DNA of 64,000 nt from Tretioscincus oriximinensis. Its lineage: Eukaryota; Chordata; Lepidosauria; Squamata; Gymnophthalmidae. A program made the position numbers and the translations under genes. The stretch spans positions 829,577-893,576 of the forward strand of contig JAJVDF010000126.1 of assembly GCA_022410635.1 (NCBI GenBank), written 5' to 3'. Below are positions 58,131 to 64,000 of this stretch, in pieces; the stretch's first letter is position 1, and every line of letters begins with the position of its first letter. The notes beneath the pieces were generated by a model that ran no database searches, was not told the DNA's origin, and was given only the letters and a program-made list of their open reading frames with translations.

Positions 58131-59724
58131 TTCATCCCAGAATTATTAAAGAACTCAGATGTGAAATTACTGAACCTCTATCCAAAATATTAAATCTTTC
58201 CTTAAGATCACGCACTGTGCCAATCAATTGGAGGATACCAATGTAACAACAATCTTCAAAAGAGGATCCTGGGGTAATCCCAGAAATTATAGACCAATCA
58301 GTTTAATATCAATTCCCGGTAAAGTGTAGAAAACCATAATCAAGGATAACATTACCAAACACATGGAAAAGCATGCATTGCTGAATGAAACTCAGCATGG
58401 CTTCTGCAAAGGTAAATCATGCCTTACAAACTTATTAGAATTTTTGAGAGTGTTAATAAATATGTGGATAAAGGGGATCCAGTTGATATTGTCTGTCTAG
58501 ACTTTCAGAAGGCTTTTGATAAAGATCCTCATCAAAGGCTTTTCAAAAGCTCCAAAGACCCTGGATCAGAAACTGGCTAAAAGACTGAAGACAGAGGGTA
58601 GTAGTAAATAGACAGTTCTCTGGGTGGAAGGAGATGAAAAGTGGAGTAGCCTAGGGTTCAGTAGTGGGACCTCTGCTTTTCAATATATTCATAAATGATC
58701 TGGATGCTGCGGTAAATAGTGAAGTAACCAAGTTCACTGACGACACNAAACTGTTCAGGCAAGTGAAGATTGAAAGTGATTGCAAGGAGCTCTAGAGAGA
58801 TCTATTGAAATTGGCTGAGTGGGCAACAAAGTGGCAAAATGCACTTCAACTTAAGCCAGTGAAAAGTCATGCACATTGGGACAAAGGACCCCAATTACTC
58901 CTACCAACTGATGGGTACCGAGCTTTATGTNACTGAGCAGGAAAAAGATATTGGGGTATTGGTGGACAGCTCAATGAAGGTGTCAACCCAGTGGGCAGCA
59001 GCAGCAAAAAAAGCAAATTTGATATTGGGGAGCATAAGGAAAGGAACTGAAAACAAGTGAACATGTGTTGTTTTGCCTCTTTATAAATCTCTGGTGGGGC
59101 CACATTTGGAATACTGTATTCAATTCTGGTCACATCGCAAAAAAAATTGTGGAACTAGAGAAGNTGCGTAAAAAGTCAATAAGAATGATCAAGGGACTGG
59201 AACGCCTCCCTTATGAACTCAGGGTGCACTTCTGGGCCTGTTCAGTCTCGAAAGACAGTGTTTGAAGTGTATAAAATTATGCATGGGGTGGATAAGGTGA
59301 ATAGAGAAAAAAAATTCTCTCACATAACACTAGGGCCAGGAAGCATTCCTTGAAACTGTTGGGTAAACAGTTGAGGACAGACAAGGGGAAGTATTTTTTC
59401 ATCCAGAAGGTTATCAGTCTGTGGAATTTGCTTCCAGAAGAAGTGGTGATAGCTAAATAGATTCAAGCAGTATTGGATAGATTCAAGGCAGCATTAGATA
59501 AATTTATGAATACCAAGGGTATAATAGCTACTAGAATAGATAGAGAAACAGGCAGTACTTGTGAAATACCATTTGCAGGGCATCAAGAATAGGTGGAGAT
59601 TTTTCTTTCATCTGTTCAGACTGCNCAGGTGCAAATGGTGGGCCTCTGTGCGAAACAGAATGTTGGACTAGATGGGCTCTGATTCAGCAGGGCTTCTTTT
59701 ATGTTCATATGTTCNTATGTACTT

Positions 59725-60480
59725 TGCCAGACTTGTTAGAATGCAAGATCTCATGGGAAACCTGGCATCGCTGCTGGGTTTTCTGTACTATCTCTGGAAT
59801 GTGTGGTGCAAGCAGCATTGCATGAAGAACATTACAGTTATGTCTGGCATTCTAAGTAACAATGCTGAGAGGACCATGAGTTTTACTTCAGATTTGGAGA
59901 CAGCTTTTAACTTTTAGAATTTCATTTGTAAGGAGGCAGTCGAGTAGACAAGCCACTAAGAAAAGAAAGAATGCAAAAAAAGGAAGTGAGATAATCTAGA
60001 TAATCTTGATCGGCACCAGACCAGCAAACAAATGAGGTCTTCTGATCTTTGGATATATATACTGTCACACTTTAGTTCCACAGATCTGGTCTGACCAATT
60101 AAGGTGTCTTTTTTAGATTCCCTTTCCTTAAATGTCCCATAAATTAGAGTCTGGACATTCGTTTACCTGTTTCAGGGAATAGGGGTCGTGGTGGAACTTT
60201 TTAAAAACGATACCTTGCCTTTAAAAAACTGTTCGCCTCCTCAAATTAGGATGGACAAAACATTGTTTCATATATGAATCATTCTTGGAGCCCTCAAGTG
60301 ACATGAGTCACAGACGCAATGCTTTTTGTGGCATGATTGGACCTCATGAGACCATGAAATGAGACAACTATAGCTTCTCCAATTTGGAGTGACCTAAATA
60401 TAGACATGTTTAGGATGAGGCACTTGGGCCAAGGTTTTGGAAGAAAGCCACACTTGTCTTGAGCCCTCCCCACTGAGCCT
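59725..60480. other. Intergenic, no gene seen
   Basis: No recognised element. Confidence 0.45.
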
Positions 60481-60484
60481 TATT

Positions 60485-60662
60485 TGCCATGTGAGTCACG
60501 GAGGTGCAAAAGGCGTTTCAACAGAGATATCAAGTTCAANGCCCATGGGATGATTGTGGAGAGCAGTGAGTCTCAGTTTCAGCCAACCCAGCTGCTCGAA
60601 AGCAAAGACATTTGCAAGAAGATTAATGGGTATCATCATAATGTGGTGGGGAAGATAGACTA
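60485..60662 (+). mobile_element. Sauria-type SINE, 3' truncated
   Basis: gagtcacggaggtgcaaaag, then a B-box-like agttcaangcc, then cagccaacccagctgctcga and aagcaaagacatttgcaag ... gtggggaagatag. Same family as 56215. Confidence 0.7.
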
Positions 60663-60663
60663 G

Positions 60664-60835
60664 ATGTAAGCCAGTTGTGGGACCATCACATAAAAGACTT
60701 CTGCTTGCATGCTGTGTCCCTCCTTGTGGCTGTGGAAGGGAAGGAACTGCAAGAAGGGCCTCTCCTTCAGTTCTCAATACTTGGGCAGGTCTATAGAAAC
60801 AGGAGTCTTTCTGCACTGGACCCAATTTCGAGATA
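60664..60835 (-). mobile_element. Decayed L2-clade LINE fragment
   Basis: The minus strand reads YRPAQVLRTEGEALLAVPSL and, after a frameshift, further L2 ORF2 C-terminal sequence, parallel to YQPARALRSAGEALLVVPPL in the 42192 copy. Confidence 0.65.
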
Positions 60836-61061
60836 TAGGCTGCATGCACACGATGACGTAAAAAACGCTACAGAGCTATAATCTGGAATATAGCAATCAC
60901 ATGTCTGTACACATCAAATGTGTATATTCCGTGACCAGTGCCCCAGCTTCGTAGCATCGCTCATTGACCTCGTCACATTGCAGTCCAAGAAGGTTTTTTT
61001 TACTTGCAACCGCCAATAGAAACAGCTGCCACATTCTTGCTTGTTTTAACATCTCGCCTCT

Positions 61062-61185
61062 GATTTATGAACATGCATACACACTTGAGAAGTTCTCCAG
61101 AACGATGTCTGAATATCTCTCGAGATTTATGAACATGCATACACTCTCGGGAGTTCTCCAGAACAATGTCTGAATATCCGAATAA
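61062..61185. repeat. Tandem duplication, 62-bp period, two copies
   Basis: Copies start at 61062 and 61124 with gatttatgaacatgcataca. Each runs through gttctccagaac.atgtctg to aatatc; a few mismatches. Confidence 0.85.
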
Positions 61186-61639
61186 TAGTTTATTCCATGA
61201 TAAACAGTGTTTATTGTGGGTTGACTACTGAAAAGCGCTTAGCACATGTGCCCCACATTTCCTGATTGCACTCTGAACGAGGTACAAAACAGCTGAGTGC
61301 ACGAAACCATAATTAGCAAGTAAATCCAATCCAGAAAGCTGCTAGTATTGAAACAAGTTGGAGCCATGTGAACAGATACCTTATAAAAACTACATGAGTA
61401 CAAGGCAAATCTGCCCAAAGGTTATAGTCATTGTCATGTCTACACAGAAGACAAAGCTGAGTGTGACACAAATGATTTTGTTGCTGGAACAAATGAATGT
61501 AATATAAGACAATTTTCACTATGTATGTCAGGCAGAGGAATTATTTCTCTCTGTGGTGTGGTTATGTCATGTATGTAGCTATAGTAGAGTCTTTTTTGTG
61601 ATTCTGATGTATGTATTTGTATATATGGTTAGCTATGAT

Positions 61640-62104
61640 GATGATCTGATTGAANTGTACAAAACCATGCATGGGATGGACATGGTGAATAGAGAAAAAA
61701 TGTTTTCTCTATCACACAACACAAGGACCAGAGGGCACTCCTTAAAACTGTTGGGTAGAAAAGTGAGAACAGACAAAGGAAAGTATTTTTTTCACCCAGA
61801 GGGTCATCAGCCTATGGAATTTACTTCCTGAAGAGGTGGTGGTAGCTAACAGCTTGGATAGTTCAAGACAGGACTAGACAGGTTTATGTCACCAAGGGTA
61901 TAAATGAGTACCAGGATGGATGTCTGGATGTTGCCTCCGGGATGGAGCAACAGGCAGGACTCCTGANATACCATTTGCAGNGANTCATGAACAGGTGCAT
62001 ATTTTGGACTGCCCAGGTGCATCTAGTGGGCCTCTGTGTGACACATGATGCTGGACTTGATGGGCTGTGGCCTTATCCAGTATGGCTCTTCTTATGTTCT
62101 TATT
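61640..62104 (+). mobile_element. CR1 LINE 3' end, truncated
   Basis: The plus strand reads TRTRGHSLKLLGRKVRTDKG and KYFFHPEGHQPMEF, then the CR1 3' UTR to tcttatgttctta at 62103. Confidence 0.9.
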
Positions 62105-62228
62105 TTAGAGAAATAACCGTGTTAGTCTAGTAGAAAGTCCAGCAAAGGAGCTAGCAGCACTTTGAGACTAACTTGAGAAAAGTGGTTGTCATAAGCTTTC
62201 GTAGACACGTCTACTTCTTCAGATGCTT
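62105..62228 (-). mobile_element. Penelope-like 3' UTR fragment with hammerhead-like core
   Basis: agagaaataaccgtgttagt through agatgct on the plus strand is the reverse complement of the Penelope 3' end at 47730-47850. It sits right at the CR1 3' end, and cttatgtt occurs on both sides. The core at 62222-62197 keeps CTGAAGA, the gtagac/gtctac stem and GAAA. Confidence 0.8.
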
Positions 62229-62233
62229 ATGTT

Positions 62234-62266
<33 letters not shown>

Positions 62267-62267
62267 C
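62229..62267. repeat. (ATG)n microsatellite
   Basis: About 11 consecutive atg units just after the Penelope fragment. Confidence 0.95.
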
Positions 62268-62269
62268 AA

Positions 62270-63560
62270 GCAGGTATCAGTGTGCATGGAAAAAGAAACC
62301 TCCATCACTTTGCACACAAGCCTGTTGTTGGGCAGGCTTTTTAATGAGTGCTAAATAATTGCCATGTCTCCGCTCTTTTCACAAGCTGCTGAGATTTGTG
62401 CTTTTTGTTATCACAGAGGGTCTCATTTAGCATTTACAGTCCCTGATGCACAAAGAGTATCCAGCATTCTCCCCAGCCTTGAATACCTGTCCCCTGCTGG
62501 TGGTCGCTGTGATTAGCTGGCGGTGAGTGACAGTTCTTCCTCAGTGATAGGCCTTCTGCCAGCCTCACACAGNGAATGAATTGAATCTTTTGTTCATGCT
62601 CCTTAATGCTTTCCGTTTCTTCTTTCACCTAAGAAGCCTTCCTCCCACCCAGCTCAGCAGTCTGACCTTGAAACTTCCATTAATGTAAATCATGGCTACA
62701 CTTAAAAATCTGTGTATATATCTTATTGAAGATTTGCCCCACACTGTTGTCATTTTGAAAAGATTCATCTTGTTTACTGCACTCATTCTGTGGAGTGAAA
62801 ATTGGAGGAAGTTTCCCTTTTCTCTCAGAGTGAATAGCAGCATTTACCAAATCAGAGCCTGAGATTTTAAAAAAGGAAGGAAGAAAAAAGATGGGGAATG
62901 AAGATTGAGGGAGATTTGATTGAATAGGGTGGGTGAGAGAGATGCACACAATTTCCATTTTGTTCTTATCCATGCTGTGCTACCCCAAAGGACATGATGA
63001 ACTGTCAGTCTGGTTACCATCACAAAAGGACCAGAAAATGACTTTTAAGAATTTCAGTTCAAAGGGAAAAAAGTGCCTAGCGTAAAATAGGACACTTTGC
63101 TTAGGTGAATTGGTATCCACACAACATTTGTTGTTGTTTTATGTGCTGGGTTATGGGCTATTTACTGCAATCCCCAAATAGACCTGGGATATGAAGGTGA
63201 AATTTTGGGATTTTGCTATTGGAGAAAAAGAACACCCATGTATTCCCACATAGTGCTATTGCTTATCTTATCTGGTACTTGCTACCTGGATTCTTCATTC
63301 TGGAAATATTCATTGAACAACTGAGGGATTAATACCCACTGTGCAAATGTGGGAATGGGTAGTTGTGCAGTTCTGGGTATTATCATCATTAGATGCGCTG
63401 TGGGAAGAGACACCAAACAAGTGAAGGCCCAGGTTAGCCTTGCAATTCCACTCTGCCATTGGACAAGGAAAGCGAGAGACAACTGTGAAATCTAAACAGA
63501 CATTACATTGTTCTATCACTGTACCATTTTCAGGGAGCCAAGAGTAGGTGATTTTGCCTT
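62270..63560. other. Intergenic, no gene seen
   Basis: Repeat-free by eye. The segment 62390-62660 has higher complexity than its surroundings and might be a conserved non-coding element; not testable here. Confidence 0.4.
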
Positions 63561-63564
63561 CTTT

Positions 63565-63665
63565 TCAGACTGCCCAGGTGCAATTGGTGGGCCTGTGTGT
63601 GAGACAGAATGCTGGACTAGGTGGGCTCTGGCATGGTTAAGCAAGGCTCGTCTTATGTTCTACTC
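63565..63665 (+). mobile_element. CR1 LINE 3' UTR fragment
   Basis: actgcccaggtgcaattggt, then gggcctgtgtgtgagacaga, atgctggactag and tcttatgttcta, the last 100 bp of CR1. Confidence 0.8.
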
Positions 63666-64000
63666 TATGATGTTTTTGGAGAGTAACTTTCGAGATCGTT
63701 TCTGAACNTGAAATATGTTACCTAGAACTTCCAGAAGGTCCCCTTATCAAGTTATAGTCCCAGTCTATTAGAAGACAGGTAAAAACACAATGCTTACCTG
63801 TAGGAGACCAATGGCATTGTTTATATAGGTTTGAAATACTCTGGGGCAGCTTCAAAAGTATACATGGAGAAGAGAAAGATCACTAATCTTTCAAAAAATT
63901 GAGACCCTTTCCTAGATTTCTGCATTTATAAAAATCAGAAAACGGTACCAATAGAATTTGAGAAATAGATTATCAATATCAATATTAACATTAAAATTAA

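Larger units (their letters stand above)
57250..59722 (+). mobile_element. CR1 LINE, long 5'-truncated copy with decayed ORF2
   Basis: Plus-strand frames give, in order, a late endonuclease-like segment (LDLVLCNKQDLI, then IGNSDHNTIIFKLN), the thumb/linker stretch and NNNKSPGPDGI, then RT blocks (QHGFCKGKSCLTNLLEF, DFQKAFDK, GVSSGTSAFQYIHK region). These are followed by LGSIRKGTENK, RTDKGKYFF and the CR1 3' UTR ending ttcatatgttc near 59715. Many frameshifts and stops: a dead copy of about 2.4 kb. A short foreign insert sits at 58068-58130. Confidence 0.9.

Noticed and set aside
1..64000. CRISPR arrays, bacterial operons, tRNA or rRNA genes
   Set aside because: None seen. The tRNA-like boxes all belong to SINEs, and the genes have introns.

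Overview
The window is vertebrate nuclear DNA, AT-rich and repeat-rich, with split genes and no bacterial features. It holds two protein genes in divergent orientation. U2AF1 (small subunit of the U2 snRNP auxiliary factor) lies on the minus strand, with its start codon at 14104 and its stop at 1027. CRYAA (alpha-A crystallin) lies on the plus strand from 32425 to 36846. Both are complete with consensus splice sites. This pair and orientation match the known U2AF1-CRYAA neighbourhood of amniotes.

The interspersed repeats point to a squamate reptile, perhaps gekkotan (lower confidence). They include tRNA-derived Sauria-type SINEs, a second tRNA-derived SINE sharing its 3' tail with an L2-clade LINE, CR1 LINEs, hAT-like MITEs with 8-bp target duplications, one solo LTR, and Penelope-like retroelement pieces. 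The CRYAA protein is sauropsid-like.

Layout: 1-1026 is downstream flank and 3' UTR of U2AF1. 1027-14104 is U2AF1, eight constitutive-type exon positions plus the alternative exon Ab, with a CpG-island promoter at about 13540-14520. 14.5-32.2 kb is intergenic, with a hAT MITE, an assembly gap, a solo LTR, CR1, L2 and SINE copies, and a candidate MAF-site element at 20.9 kb. 32.2-37.7 kb is CRYAA with TATA box, MARE half-site and polyadenylation signals. 37.7-64 kb is a gene-free stretch of nested transposable elements. Its most striking component is a fold-back Penelope-like insertion at 46407-47852, with long inverted arms, an intact GIY-YIG ORF and an 11-bp target duplication.

The best gene-level observation is in U2AF1. 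Two 67-nt mutually exclusive exons are both intact, and the sequence itself shows that including both or skipping both brings in a premature stop. I found no wholly new system. The Penelope fold-back insertions with hammerhead-like cores are the item most worth following up.
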